Origin: Bacillus bingmayongensis
GTDB lineage: Bacteria > Bacillota > Bacilli > Bacillales > Bacillaceae_G
Length of the DNA stretch: 47,426 nucleotides
Direction of reading: 5' to 3'
NCBI RefSeq assembly: GCF_000299035.1
Contig: NZ_AKCS01000026.1
Span: 1 to 47,426 of the forward strand
The notes under the pieces were generated by a model. The model worked only from the letters and a program-made list of their open reading frames with translations. It was not told the DNA's origin and did not search any database. Shown here one piece after another: positions 9,475 through 17,930 of the stretch. The stretch's first letter is position 1. Each line of letters starts with the position of its first letter. The translations under genes were made by a program, and so were the position numbers.

Positions 9475-10089
9475 GTGTTGAAAAAAGCGGATCTGCGGAT
9501 TATTCGGACAAAGAAATTTATATATGATGCTTTTATTAAACTGATAGCGGAAAAGGGATACGATGCTATTACCATTCAAGACATCACAGATGAGGCACTC
9601 ATTAATCGGGCGACATTTTACTCACATTACAGGGATAAACAAGATTTGTTAACAAAGCTTAGTGAAAATGTACTAGGAGAATTGACAAGTAAGATGGTCC
9701 TATATACTCATGTGCAGGGACAGCAAATAGATTTTTCGGAATTCGAGGGGATTTTACAATCCATATTTGAGTGTATATTAAAACATGCAGACTTTTATAA
9801 AAGCATGCTTGGCCCTCATGGCATTCATGATTTTAACCTAAAAATGCAGCAGACTATTATGGATAATCTTGAACAAAATTTCATTGAGCTTAAAATTGAA
9901 GACCATGACTTAGATATTCCAAAGGATATGGTATTCCATTTCATCACTTCCTGTGTTGTTGGGATGGCAATTTGGTGGCTTCAAAATGACATGAAATATT
10001 CACCGAAATATACTGCAAAACAATTAGTGAAGCTTATGACTAAAGGACCCTTGTGTGCAGTGGGTTTTACTTTGTTTAATGAGGGCTAG
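9475..10089 (+). CDS. TetR-family repressor, divergent from P450
   Basis: 204 residues. The N-terminal TetR HTH spans about residues 8-58 (DAITIQDITDEALINRATFYSHYRDKQDLL), and a helical ligand-binding domain follows, resembling the TetR_C_33-like type seen in many Bacillus regulators. It starts at GTG with AGGGAGG 6 bases upstream. Position opposite the CYP102 gene suggests a Bm3R1-like role: repress the P450 until a fatty acid or related lipophilic effector binds. In B. megaterium bm3R1 lies in the same operon as the P450 rather than divergent. A broken second copy lies at 4454..4598. Confidence 0.85.
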   Translation: MLKKADLRIIRTKKFIYDAFIKLIAEKGYDAITIQDITDEALINRATFYSHYRDKQDLLTKLSENVLGELTSKMVLYTHVQGQQIDFSEFEGILQSIFECILKHADFYKSMLGPHGIHDFNLKMQQTIMDNLEQNFIELKIEDHDLDIPKDMVFHFITSCVVGMAIWWLQNDMKYSPKYTAKQLVKLMTKGPLCAVGFTLFNEG

Positions 10090-10141
10090 AAGGAGCAACT
10101 GTGCCGGGAAGTGCAAAGCGGTTTCTAATAAATATATTAAA

Positions 10142-10177
10142 GAAGAAACACGAAGTTTTTTACTTCTGTGTTTCTTC
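10142..10177 (+). terminator. tetR terminator
   Basis: AAGAAACAC-GAAG / CTTC-T-GTGTTTCTT hairpin about 50 bases after the tetR stop, followed by AAATTTT. Sequence just downstream (TTTCTTCAA..TTTTCGC) recurs near 2918..2985, another trace of segment duplication. Confidence 0.6.
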
Positions 10178-10212
10178 AAATTTTCGCCAATGGATTGCTC
10201 GATAAAGAGTAC

Positions 10213-11021
10213 GGTTCTGTTGCGAAGTTTTGTTAAGGTTAAGTGGTGCCAACAAAAAGTTGTACATTTTATGCGATTGTTAGTAGCTCCTGTAATTCAT
10301 TGTATGTCGAAAAACCGAAGTCTGAGCCAAGACTTCGGTTTCGTTTATATAAAGCATGAATAGTTTCGATGCCTTTCAAGGTACGGGAAGCGTGGCGAAG
10401 ATTTTGAAATCCTGCGGATTTGGAAAAACGTCGCTTCACATGTCTATGGTCCTGTTCAATGAGATTGTTCAAATGCTTGATTGTACAATGAGTTGTATTT
10501 ATATAAAAGCCTTGTTCTCTTAATTTGTTAAATGCGCAAAGTAATGCTGGTGCTTTGTCTGTAGTGAGAACCGCTGGTTCTCCAAACGTTTTGACCAATC
10601 TTTTCATAAAGGCATAGGCAGCCTGATGATCCCGTTTTTTACGAAGTTGAATATCCAATGTGTGCCCGTCTTTATCAATTGCACGATATAAATAACACCA
10701 TTTTCCTTTGACTTTTATATAGGTTTCATCTAGTTTCCAAGATAATTGAACGTTTTTATTTTTCTTCTTCCAAATTTGATAGATAAGATTTCCATATTCA
10801 TGAACCCAGCGCATGATGGTTGTTGGGTGAACCGAAACACCACGCTCTTTCAAGATTTCAGATACATCACGATAGCTTAAAGAAAAACGACAATAGTAGC
10901 CGACGGCTACCAAAATAATATCCTTTTTAAACTGTTTTCCTTTAAAATACCCCATATATCATTCTCCTGCTCACACTTTTTCTACAGGTTATCTCAGTTT
11001 AGAAATCTTTGCAACAGAACC
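10213..11021 (-). mobile_element. IS6-family element, 809 bp (copy 1)
   Basis: Bounded by GGTTCTGTTGCGAAGTTT at the left and its near-complement (ending CTTTGCAACAGAACC) at the right, the classic IS6/IS26/IS257-type ends. It holds one transposase gene on the minus strand. Flanking 8-mers (AAGAGTAC and ATTATGGC) do not match, so the original target duplication is gone, as is common when IS6 elements make adjacent deletions or cointegrates. Confidence 0.9.
10269..10955 (-). CDS. IS6-family transposase
   Basis: 228 residues with an N-terminal HTH region and a DDE catalytic core: D in LDETYIKVKGKW, D in TTDKAPALL and E in IEQDHRHVKRR. Full length for the family, with AGGAGAA before ATG. Probably active. 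Closely similar to the copy at 20459..21145. Confidence 0.93.
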   Translation of the reverse strand: MGYFKGKQFKKDIILVAVGYYCRFSLSYRDVSEILKERGVSVHPTTIMRWVHEYGNLIYQIWKKKNKNVQLSWKLDETYIKVKGKWCYLYRAIDKDGHTLDIQLRKKRDHQAAYAFMKRLVKTFGEPAVLTTDKAPALLCAFNKLREQGFYINTTHCTIKHLNNLIEQDHRHVKRRFSKSAGFQNLRHASRTLKGIETIHALYKRNRSLGSDFGFSTYNELQELLTIA

Positions 11022-11041
11022 ATTATGGCTATCACAGTAGG

Positions 11042-11070
11042 AAAAGACCTGACATATATCAGGTCTTTTT
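11042..11070 (-). terminator. Protease gene terminator
   Basis: AAAAGACCTGA / TCAGGTCTTTT stem with a 6-base loop and a T run, 7 bases before the protease stop on the minus strand side. Its symmetry would allow action in both directions. Confidence 0.85.
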
Positions 11071-11076
11071 TATGTC

Positions 11077-12726
11077 TTATTCTATACCAACTGCATCATA
11101 AGCCTTCGTTACAGCTTGTACTTCTTTTGAGTTTTTACCGTATAAATCTTCTGCAGCTTGGAGTGCAGCTTGACGCATCATTTTAAAGTTAGATTTCGCA
11201 GTTAAGTATTTTGTAAGAGCACGATAGTAAATCTTCTCCGTAGCTTCGCGTCCTACGCCATTTACTTCCACCCCATAATGCCAGCCACCCTCTGACAGTA
11301 AATATGCTGCTTTATTATTGATACTACTGTTAATATGAACACCACCATTATCATATGGACCAGAGTAATAGTTTCTGTAATGATCTGGATACCCTACAGT
11401 TGGATCTAAAGGGTTTGGAATAGAAGATGGATCACTTAAAGAACGCATTGCATCCCCTGCTATATCCGGTGTATAAATATCTTCTCCCACATCCCAATCA
11501 TCTCGGTCTACCATCGCACCGAAAATATCTGAAAATGATTCGTTTAATGCACCTGATTCATCTTGATACTCTAAATTTGCTGTATGCTCTGTTACTGCAT
11601 GCGTTAACTCATGAGCAACAACATCTAAGCCCGCAGAAAATGGAATAAACATTTTTCCATCTCCATCACCATACGCCATATACACACCATTCCATACAGC
11701 GTTATTCCAATCTTCCCCTACGTGAACAACAGAACGTAACTTTGCTCCTTTGTCATCATAGGAATTACGATTAAATGTTTTCTTATAATAGTCGTATACT
11801 TTTTCTGCATTTGCATGCGCATCAACACCTGCTTTATCTTCAAAAAACTTGAACTTACTTTCAATTTCATAACCCGTATACCCCAACCCTTGTGATGGTA
11901 AATCATAAAGTTGTTTGTACAAATTCCTCCAGTCAAACGTATAAATACCGTTTCCACGTTTGCCATCAAATAAATGAAATACACCTATTTTTTCATTTTG
12001 AACAATTTCAAATGATTGTTTGTTTCCTAAAACACCATATCCAAAACCGGTAATGTGGTCGGACGCATTATATTTATTAATTACATTTCCATTTGTTGCA
12101 TCAATAAAATAATGCCAGTAGCCTGGTGCTGGTTTTGAAACAGATGCTTTTACAAGATAGGAAAGATAATATTGTCCATCTTTTTCATATACATACAAAT
12201 TTTTCTTAATACCATCATAGTTATCTACTTTTCCAATTTCTTTCTCAATACTTACTTTCGTAATATTTACAGCCTCATCTTCTGAAATACTTGCAATTGA
12301 TGGGATATTTTTATTTTCTAAATTCGGGATAACTTGTCCAAAAAATGCTTTCACATTATTATTTTTATCAAGTGTTACTGTTTGATCAGAGCCGTATACA
12401 GGAACACCATTATATTTTTCAATAAGCTTCACATGCGTTGTTTCTGCTTCTAAGTCTGCTTCTTCTCTAACAATTTCAAAATGTTTCTCGATATTTTCTG
12501 CTAATTTAAACATGTCTTTCTTACTCTTTAAATACTCAAATACAGTTTCCTTTTTATCTAATCCTTCTGGTGCCTTCCACTCTTCCACAATATAAGATGG
12601 TGTTTGAAATTCTTGGTTGTATTGAATCTTTTGCTCTGCTGCATATATACGTGACGTGTCTACTGTCGCGAATATCCCAAAAACCATAGATAAAGCTAAT
12701 GTTGAAGATAAAACCCTCTTCTTCAA
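11077..12726 (-). CDS. npr: Thermolysin-like neutral metalloprotease (bacillolysin, M4)
   Basis: 549 residues, a secreted zinc endopeptidase precursor. The signal peptide (about 1-29) ends at YAA. FTP and PepSY propeptide domains follow (about 50-220), then the mature M4 domain from about 235. Zinc ligands and catalytic residues are all present: HELTH at 372-376, the third ligand Glu396 in GALNESFSD and the catalytic His464 in DNGGVHINSS. The start is TTG, with GGAG upstream. It stands alone in an IS-bounded region. It degrades extracellular proteins for nutrition or tissue invasion, as B. cereus NprB-type enzymes do. Confidence 0.95.
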   Translation of the reverse strand: MKKRVLSSTLALSMVFGIFATVDTSRIYAAEQKIQYNQEFQTPSYIVEEWKAPEGLDKKETVFEYLKSKKDMFKLAENIEKHFEIVREEADLEAETTHVKLIEKYNGVPVYGSDQTVTLDKNNNVKAFFGQVIPNLENKNIPSIASISEDEAVNITKVSIEKEIGKVDNYDGIKKNLYVYEKDGQYYLSYLVKASVSKPAPGYWHYFIDATNGNVINKYNASDHITGFGYGVLGNKQSFEIVQNEKIGVFHLFDGKRGNGIYTFDWRNLYKQLYDLPSQGLGYTGYEIESKFKFFEDKAGVDAHANAEKVYDYYKKTFNRNSYDDKGAKLRSVVHVGEDWNNAVWNGVYMAYGDGDGKMFIPFSAGLDVVAHELTHAVTEHTANLEYQDESGALNESFSDIFGAMVDRDDWDVGEDIYTPDIAGDAMRSLSDPSSIPNPLDPTVGYPDHYRNYYSGPYDNGGVHINSSINNKAAYLLSEGGWHYGVEVNGVGREATEKIYYRALTKYLTAKSNFKMMRQAALQAAEDLYGKNSKEVQAVTKAYDAVGIE

Positions 12727-12875
12727 AAAACACCACTCTCCATCCCTATTTTTTCGACACTTTTATATAATTCTAGTGATAATATTACATAGCCTTCTAT
12801 CAAAAATTTTATAAAATGAAGTCTGAAAATTAAGTTTATTGAATTGTAAAATTCTGATGTAAAGTTCATACAAAA

Positions 12876-12961
12876 ACGCCATCCTTTCCTATGATTCTAC
12901 AGAAAGAATAGCTTATTTTTTCATTTTAGGGGGAATTTTGTTTTGTTAGCTTGATAGCGAT
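12876..12961. repeat. Decayed IS231 5' end plus GGGG-type core
   Basis: AAAACGCCATCCTTTC (about 12874..12890) equals the leader just upstream of the IS231 transposase remnant at 41220..41243, so this looks like an IS231 5' scrap. About 50 bases on, TTTGTTAGCTTGATAGCGATG is the inner part of the GGGG-type end found at 150..187 and 47389..47426. Its outer bases are replaced by the Tn3-type miniature element that begins at 12962. Confidence 0.5.
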
Positions 12962-13223
12962 GGGGTAGCACGCACATTTTAACGTTTTTATACGCTAAGG
13001 GATTCTCAAAACTCAATAACACGATTTGAATTGAAATTTTGATTTAAAGATGAGTTTTGAGACACTATTTAAGCTCTTTTCAGCACCTTTTACATTGAAA
13101 TGCATTTGTCTCAAATACCTACGTTATTGAGATTGATGATATTGCTTAGAGTAGTAAAATTAACGTTTTCTCATGTCGAATTTTGCTTAGCGTATATTTT
13201 CGTTAAAATGTTGGCGGTACGCC
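12962..13223. mobile_element. Tn3-type miniature inverted-repeat element (262 bp)
   Basis: The left end starts GGGGTAGCACGCACATTTTA and ends TACGCTAAG after 38 bases (12962..12999). The right end (13186..13223) read inward starts GGCGTACCGCCAACATTTTA and also ends TACGCTAAG. The latter resembles the published Tn4430 end, which begins GGGGTACCGCC and ends CGCTAAG. The interior has no gene. This is the structure of TIMEs, Tn3-derived elements moved by a transposase in trans. Flanks GCGAT and AGGTT are not a duplication. Confidence 0.75.
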
Positions 13224-13518
13224 AGGTTTGGGAATAGGAATAGACCTCATCAAAAATAGAAGTAAGATTAATCATGCGTTCTTTCTTCGTTTTTCCCTCT
13301 TTGATTTTGAATTCTTTTCTCCTTTTTCGTTTTAGCTTTACTATGGTTTGTGTTTCGAGTTGGAGTAGATCACTTACGCGTAGTCCCGTATGGATACCGA
13401 TAAGAAAGAGAATATAGTCTCGTTCGGAACAATGACGTTTGAGGGCCCATTTCATATCTTCGATTTGTTCTTTGTTACGGATGGGTTGGACATCAATGAG
13501 ATGTGGTTTTTTGTTCAT
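13224..13518 (-). pseudogene. Truncated tyrosine recombinase
   Basis: About 98 codons remain of a small catalytic-domain-only integrase: HCSERDYILFLIGIHTGLRV carries the first catalytic arginine box. The later HxxR and Tyr boxes are missing because the 262-bp miniature element cuts the gene. AAAGAGG precedes ATG. It is inactive. Such small XerC-like proteins are common on B. cereus-group plasmids. Confidence 0.75.
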
Positions 13519-13763
13519 GGATTTATGACCTCTTTATGTATAGTGTTTTGAATGTATACTTTTGTTATGTATTTCGAAGATATCAGGATATTTGTTAAGA
13601 AGTCAATGTTTAAGGGGAAATGAAAGTAAACTAATATTTATTAGTTTACTTTCGTTTTAATGAAAAATAAAAAGCACTTTTGATAGTTTCACAAGTGCTT
13701 TTCAAGATAGTGTTAACAGGTGTATTTAGCAGTATGATCTTAGGTCTAAAGTAATTATCAATA
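13519..13763. other. Intergenic region with two hairpins
   Basis: GAAAGTAAACTAA / TTAGTTTACTTTC forms a perfect 13-bp stem at 13622..13653. AAAAGCACTT / AAGTGCTTTT forms another at about 13670..13702. The second can end transcription of the minus-strand gene 13764..14210. No gene seen. Confidence 0.5.
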
Positions 13764-14210
13764 TTAACGATTAGTAAATTGCATCAGTATCTCTTCAGTA
13801 TGCTCTGCATTTAAGTGATAAATAGTAGAATCTCCTGTACGTCGAATATATGATTCGTTATTATGTCCTTCTATACAAAAAGCCAATATTTCAAATGTAA
13901 TCTTTTCTCCATTATCTAATGAAAACTTAATAGTACGCTGGGAAATATTAGAAGAATTTTCGAAAATCTTTTTCTTCCAAAAATCTGTTTTTGATACAAC
14001 CTTTTTTGAACTAGTTAGTTTTTGAAATACATCTTTTGCATCTTGACCATAATCTTTAATAATACCTTCAGCAACCGAATCTGTTTCTAGATATTTTATC
14101 TTTGAAATCGTATCAGAAGTTAGTTTTATTTTTTCTGTAGGTTCTATTAAAATAAAATAGATACACACACTTACAAATATAAACAATATTCCTAACACTA
14201 TTTTTTTCAT
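13764..14210 (-). CDS. Hypothetical membrane-anchored protein
   Basis: 148 residues. A hydrophobic N-terminal anchor (about 4-23) is followed by a soluble, probably extracellular domain rich in K, S and T, with no motif I recognise. It lies 63 bases after a gene of similar design (14274..14735) on the same strand, so the two are probably an operon and may act together on the cell surface. AGGAAAAG precedes ATG. Function unknown. Confidence 0.6.
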   Translation of the reverse strand: MKKIVLGILFIFVSVCIYFILIEPTEKIKLTSDTISKIKYLETDSVAEGIIKDYGQDAKDVFQKLTSSKKVVSKTDFWKKKIFENSSNISQRTIKFSLDNGEKITFEILAFCIEGHNNESYIRRTGDSTIYHLNAEHTEEILMQFTNR

Positions 14211-14273
14211 TTATCTTTTCCTACTTTCTGAAAAAGCTTAATAGGCTATTTTTGAATAAGATATGTTATTCAA

Positions 14274-14735
14274 TTATTGAAAAGGAACGTCGTATATAAA
14301 CCATGTTTCATTTTTTTTATACATATGGAATTGAATGTCTGTACCTATCCATGGGGGCATATTAATAACTGCGGAATCCTTGTAATCTTCGTTTATTACT
14401 ACAGATGATCTTGCAAATCTAAAAGATGATAGAATTGTTTCATGAAATTCAGGTGCCTCTTTTAAAAATTGTTTCTTTTCCTTGGTCATTTTTTCATCAT
14501 TTTTATAGAAAAGATAAGTTGTTTCATAATTTTTTTCTTGTATTGAATGTAAATATAATCTTACTACTGTTTTAGGTTTTTGATCTTTTAGTGTATAAAT
14601 ATCTTGGGATTTTCGTAATTTATCATATAATTTTTGTTCTGTATGATTTAAATCTGCTAAATAAGGTGAAAGAGGAAATACAAACCAAAGAATAATGATT
14701 ACTAAAATTAATAAACCTATTTTTTTCTTATTCAT
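14274..14735 (-). CDS. Hypothetical membrane-anchored protein
   Basis: 153 residues. One N-terminal transmembrane helix (about 6-25) precedes an outside domain. Residues about 55-150 (VVRLYLHSIQEKNYETTYLF ... TWFIYDVPFQ) have the look of an NTF2-like/DUF4878-type lipoprotein domain, but this is only an impression. GAGGGAC lies before ATG. First gene of a likely two-gene unit with 13764..14210. Confidence 0.6.
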   Translation of the reverse strand: MNKKKIGLLILVIIILWFVFPLSPYLADLNHTEQKLYDKLRKSQDIYTLKDQKPKTVVRLYLHSIQEKNYETTYLFYKNDEKMTKEKKQFLKEAPEFHETILSSFRFARSSVVINEDYKDSAVINMPPWIGTDIQFHMYKKNETWFIYDVPFQ

Positions 14736-15045
14736 TAAAAGTCCCTCATTATATACATTGTCAATATACAGATATATTAATATATATAATGCGGTTTTGC
14801 TAGGCTTTTTATTACAAATAGATTTTCTTTGTTTGTCTTTTAGTATTTACAGTTTTGAATAAGATTAATTATGTTTCTGAAAGTAAATTTATATTCAAAA
14901 GTTTACATTGGGAAAACGTATAGATAATTCTTCAAATGTTTTATGAATTATACAGTCATTGAACTTAAAAAAGAATCCGAAATGTACACAAATAATAAAT
15001 TTGTTAAAAAATAATAAAGTCTTTTTAAAAATAAAATAGTTATTT
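14736..15045. other. AT-rich intergenic region
   Basis: About 310 bases, very AT-rich, between the two-gene unit and the surface-protein terminator. It should hold the promoter for 14735 reading left, but I see no confident -35/-10 pair and no gene. Confidence 0.4.
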
Positions 15046-15084
15046 AAAAAGATGGTGTGAATTAGAATTTCACACCATCTTTTT
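15046..15084 (-). terminator. Surface-protein gene terminator
   Basis: 16-bp stem AAAAAGATGGTGTGAA / TTCACACCATCTTTTT with a short loop, 20 bases beyond the stop of the LPXTG gene on the minus strand. The A and T runs at either end make it usable in both directions. Confidence 0.85.
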
Positions 15085-15104
15085 ATTTAATGCACTGAGT
15101 AGCT

Positions 15105-17384
15105 TTATTTTAGCGCCTTTTTAAATTTGCGTCCAAAAGTAATTACCATACCTGTAAGGACCATCAATACACCTAATGCTGTACTGTTATTTGAACTTGC
15201 ACCCGTTTTTGGTAGCTGTTTATATGTATCTTCTTTTTTATCAGATGTACTATTGTTTGAGCTATTACTGTTACCATTATCAGAGCCATTGCCATTGTTC
15301 GTGTTATTATTACCATTATCAGAGCCACTGCCATTGTTCGTGTTGTTATTACCATTATCAGAGCCACTGCCATTGTTCGTGTTGTTATTACCATTATCAG
15401 AGCCACTGCCATTGTTCGTGTTGTTATTACCATTATCAGAGCCATTGCCATTGTTCGTATTGTTATTACCATTATCAGAACCGTTGCCATTGTCCTTATC
15501 TTTCACAACCACTTTTTGTGTCATAGTTGATTCATTACCGTCTGAGTCACGAACAAGGAATTTCACTTCGTAAGTACCAACTTTAGAAGTATCTACTTCA
15601 CCAAAATGGATTACTTTATCAGTAATATCGCCATCTTCTTTATCAATAGCTTTAACCCCAGACATTGGATCAAATTTAACTCCTACATTCATAGTCACTT
15701 CAGCAGGTACAGTTAATACTGGTGCTTCACCTTTTGACTCTTCTTTCTCTTTAACCGTTACTGTTTGTTTCTCAGTTACTTTATGACCCTTAGAGTCTGT
15801 AACCGTGTAAGTTAACTCATAAGTACCAGCTTTAGAAGTATCTACCTTACCGTCTACTTTTACTTTAGAAGTAATGTCGCCATCTTCTTTATCAATAGCC
15901 GATACACCTGCCATTGGATCGAATTTATCTCCCACATTAATCGTTGCTCCAACAGGCACTGTTAATTTCGGTTCCATATCTGGAGTTTCTCCATTTTCCT
16001 CCACAATTACAGTCTGTGTAGCTGTTGCATTAACTCCTTGGGAATCGACAACCCCGTACTCTACAATATATTTACCTGGTTTAGACGTATCTACATTGCC
16101 TTTATGTTTGACTTTACTTGTTAAATCACCATCTTCTTTATCAAAAGCTTTTACACCTTTCATTGGGTCAAACGTATCACCTACATGTAGTGTAGTTGTA
16201 AACGGTACAGTTAACACTGGCATTTCATTTTTTGTTTCTTCTTTCTCTTTAACCGTTACTGTTTGTTTCGCAGTTACTTTATGACTTATAGAGTCTGTAA
16301 CCGTGTAAGTTAATACGTAAGTACCAGCTTTAGAAGTATCTACTTTACCGTCTACTTTTACTTTAGAAGTAATGTCACCATCTTCTGGATCAATAGCTGA
16401 TACCTCTGCCATTGGATCAAATGAATCTCCTACATTAATCGTTGTTTTTGCAGGCACTGTTAATTTCGGTTCCATATCTGGAGTTTCTTCATTTTCCACT
16501 ACATATACATTTCGTACATTTATTGTATTCTCCCCTTGGGAATCGGTAACTCCATACACTATAATGTATCTACCCGGTTTAGAAGTATCTACTTCGCCTG
16601 CATAACTTACTTTACTTGTTAAATCACCATCTTCTTTATCAAAAGCTGACACTCCCAACATTGGGTCAAACGTATCACCTACATGTAGTGTATTGAACTC
16701 CGGTACAGTTAATACTGGTGCTTCATTTTTTGTTCCTTCCTTCTCTTTAACCGTTACTGTTTGTTTCTCAGTTACTTTAAGACCCTTAGAGTTTATAACC
16801 GTGTAAGTTAACTCATAAGTACCTGCTTTAGACGTATCTACTTTACCGTCTACTTTTACTTTAGTAGTAATGTCGCCATCTTCTTTATCAATAGCCGACA
16901 CCCCTGCCATTGGATCGAATTTATCTCCTACATTAATCGTTGCTTTATAAGGCACTGTTAATGTAGGTTCCATTCTCTCCTTAACCGTTACTGTTTGTTT
17001 CGCAGTTACTTTAAGACCCTTAGAGTCTGTAACCGTGTAAGTTAACTCATAAGTGCCTGGTTTAAAAGTATCTACTTTGCCGTCTGCTTTTACTTTAGAA
17101 GTAATGTCGCCATCTTCTTTATCAAAAGCTGACACTCCCAACATTGGAACAAATATATTATCTACATATATTGTAATGTGTTCCTGTACAGTTAATACCG
17201 GCGCTTGGTTTTCCACAAGTTTTTCTTTCTTGTCTTCTGCTGTTGCTTGTATTGGCTCATTCACTTTCAATGAATCTGTTGTCTGAGCGTTTGCGTTGCT
17301 CGCTCCCGCCATCATTGATGTGGCTAATGTTGCCGTTGCTACAAATCCTACTAGTTTTTTTGATTTGGCTGTTTTATTCCCCAT
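15105..17384 (-). CDS. LPXTG cell-wall-anchored protein with seven Ig-like repeats
   Basis: 759 residues. Signal peptide 1-34 (ends NANAQ). Seven repeats of about 77-84 residues follow (about 62-625), each with TV....VGD.FDPM.GV.A.DKEDGDIT.KV and ending in VTV.E, the DUF5011/Ig-like bacterial surface fold. Repeats 2 to 6 alternate between two subtypes, TINVGD..AGVSAID and TLHVGD..GV.AFD. Next comes a flexible stalk of 13-residue units rich in D, N, G, S and T, then LPKTG (about 724-728), a hydrophobic helix and a basic tail for sortase anchoring. It is probably an adhesin or S-layer-spanning spacer. Ligand unknown. It has its own promoter region and terminator. Confidence 0.9.
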   Translation of the reverse strand: MGNKTAKSKKLVGFVATATLATSMMAGASNANAQTTDSLKVNEPIQATAEDKKEKLVENQAPVLTVQEHITIYVDNIFVPMLGVSAFDKEDGDITSKVKADGKVDTFKPGTYELTYTVTDSKGLKVTAKQTVTVKERMEPTLTVPYKATINVGDKFDPMAGVSAIDKEDGDITTKVKVDGKVDTSKAGTYELTYTVINSKGLKVTEKQTVTVKEKEGTKNEAPVLTVPEFNTLHVGDTFDPMLGVSAFDKEDGDLTSKVSYAGEVDTSKPGRYIIVYGVTDSQGENTINVRNVYVVENEETPDMEPKLTVPAKTTINVGDSFDPMAEVSAIDPEDGDITSKVKVDGKVDTSKAGTYVLTYTVTDSISHKVTAKQTVTVKEKEETKNEMPVLTVPFTTTLHVGDTFDPMKGVKAFDKEDGDLTSKVKHKGNVDTSKPGKYIVEYGVVDSQGVNATATQTVIVEENGETPDMEPKLTVPVGATINVGDKFDPMAGVSAIDKEDGDITSKVKVDGKVDTSKAGTYELTYTVTDSKGHKVTEKQTVTVKEKEESKGEAPVLTVPAEVTMNVGVKFDPMSGVKAIDKEDGDITDKVIHFGEVDTSKVGTYEVKFLVRDSDGNESTMTQKVVVKDKDNGNGSDNGNNNTNNGNGSDNGNNNTNNGSGSDNGNNNTNNGSGSDNGNNNTNNGSGSDNGNNNTNNGNGSDNGNSNSSNNSTSDKKEDTYKQLPKTGASSNNSTALGVLMVLTGMVITFGRKFKKALK
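15281..15490 (-). repeat. 39-bp minisatellite in the surface-protein stalk
   Basis: Five to six tandem copies of a 39-base unit coding for SDNGNNNTNNGSG or its NG variant, the middle copies almost identical in DNA. Units are in frame, so copy-number changes would lengthen or shorten the stalk without breaking the protein. Confidence 0.9.
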
Positions 17385-17495
17385 TTTTATGCCCCTTCCG
17401 CCGCTTGGATTATTAGTATATTTATAATATTCATTACAATTTTAGCATAATATAACCAATATATGTATAATTCGATTGGTGTATATGTAAATATT

Positions 17496-17930
17496 GGTTC
17501 TAATGCAAAAACTTTAAAGCTCTTGCAAGTAATCTCCTAAACTTGGACATACTGATAGTATCACTCTAAAAAAAGGGGTGTGATTGGTATGGAAAAGGAA
17601 AATTTGTTTAAATGGAAGCATTATCAGCCGGAACTAATCTTATTAACAGTAAGGTGGTACCTACGGTATAATTTGAGCTTTCGTAACCTGGTAGAAATGA
17701 TGGAGGAAAGAGGATTATCAATTGCCCACACAACGATTATGCGCTGGGTTCATCAATATAGGCCTCAATTAGAGGGGAAAGTACGACATCATCTTAAATC
17801 AACAAACGACTCATGGAGAGTCGATGAAACCTATATTAAAGTAAAAGGGCAATGGATGTATTTATATCGTGCAGTTGATTCAGAAGGGAATACCCTTGAT
17901 TTTTATCTAAGTAAATCAAGGGTTCTGGTG
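17496..17930 (+). pseudogene. Truncated IS6-family element and transposase
   Basis: It begins with the 860-bp-type IS6 end (GGTTCTAATGCAAAAACTTT, two bases off the other copies). Transposase from 17580 reads MIGMEKENLFKWKHYQPELI onward through the first catalytic Asp (VDETYIKVKGQW). It is cut after about 117 codons exactly where another IS6 copy begins at 17931. Its right half is absent beyond 18780, so a deletion went with the insertion. Confidence 0.88.

Noticed and set aside
10055-10363. 102-codon plus-strand frame after tetR
   Set aside because: Runs across the tetR terminator into the IS6 end; no independent start signal.
15281-15490. Possible CRISPR array in the tandem repeats
   Set aside because: Units are contiguous with no spacers and encode an in-frame protein stalk.
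15127-15573. Plus-strand frame rich in Leu/Pro/Ser across the stalk repeats
   Set aside because: Shadow of the LPXTG gene on the other strand; periodicity comes from the 39-bp repeats.
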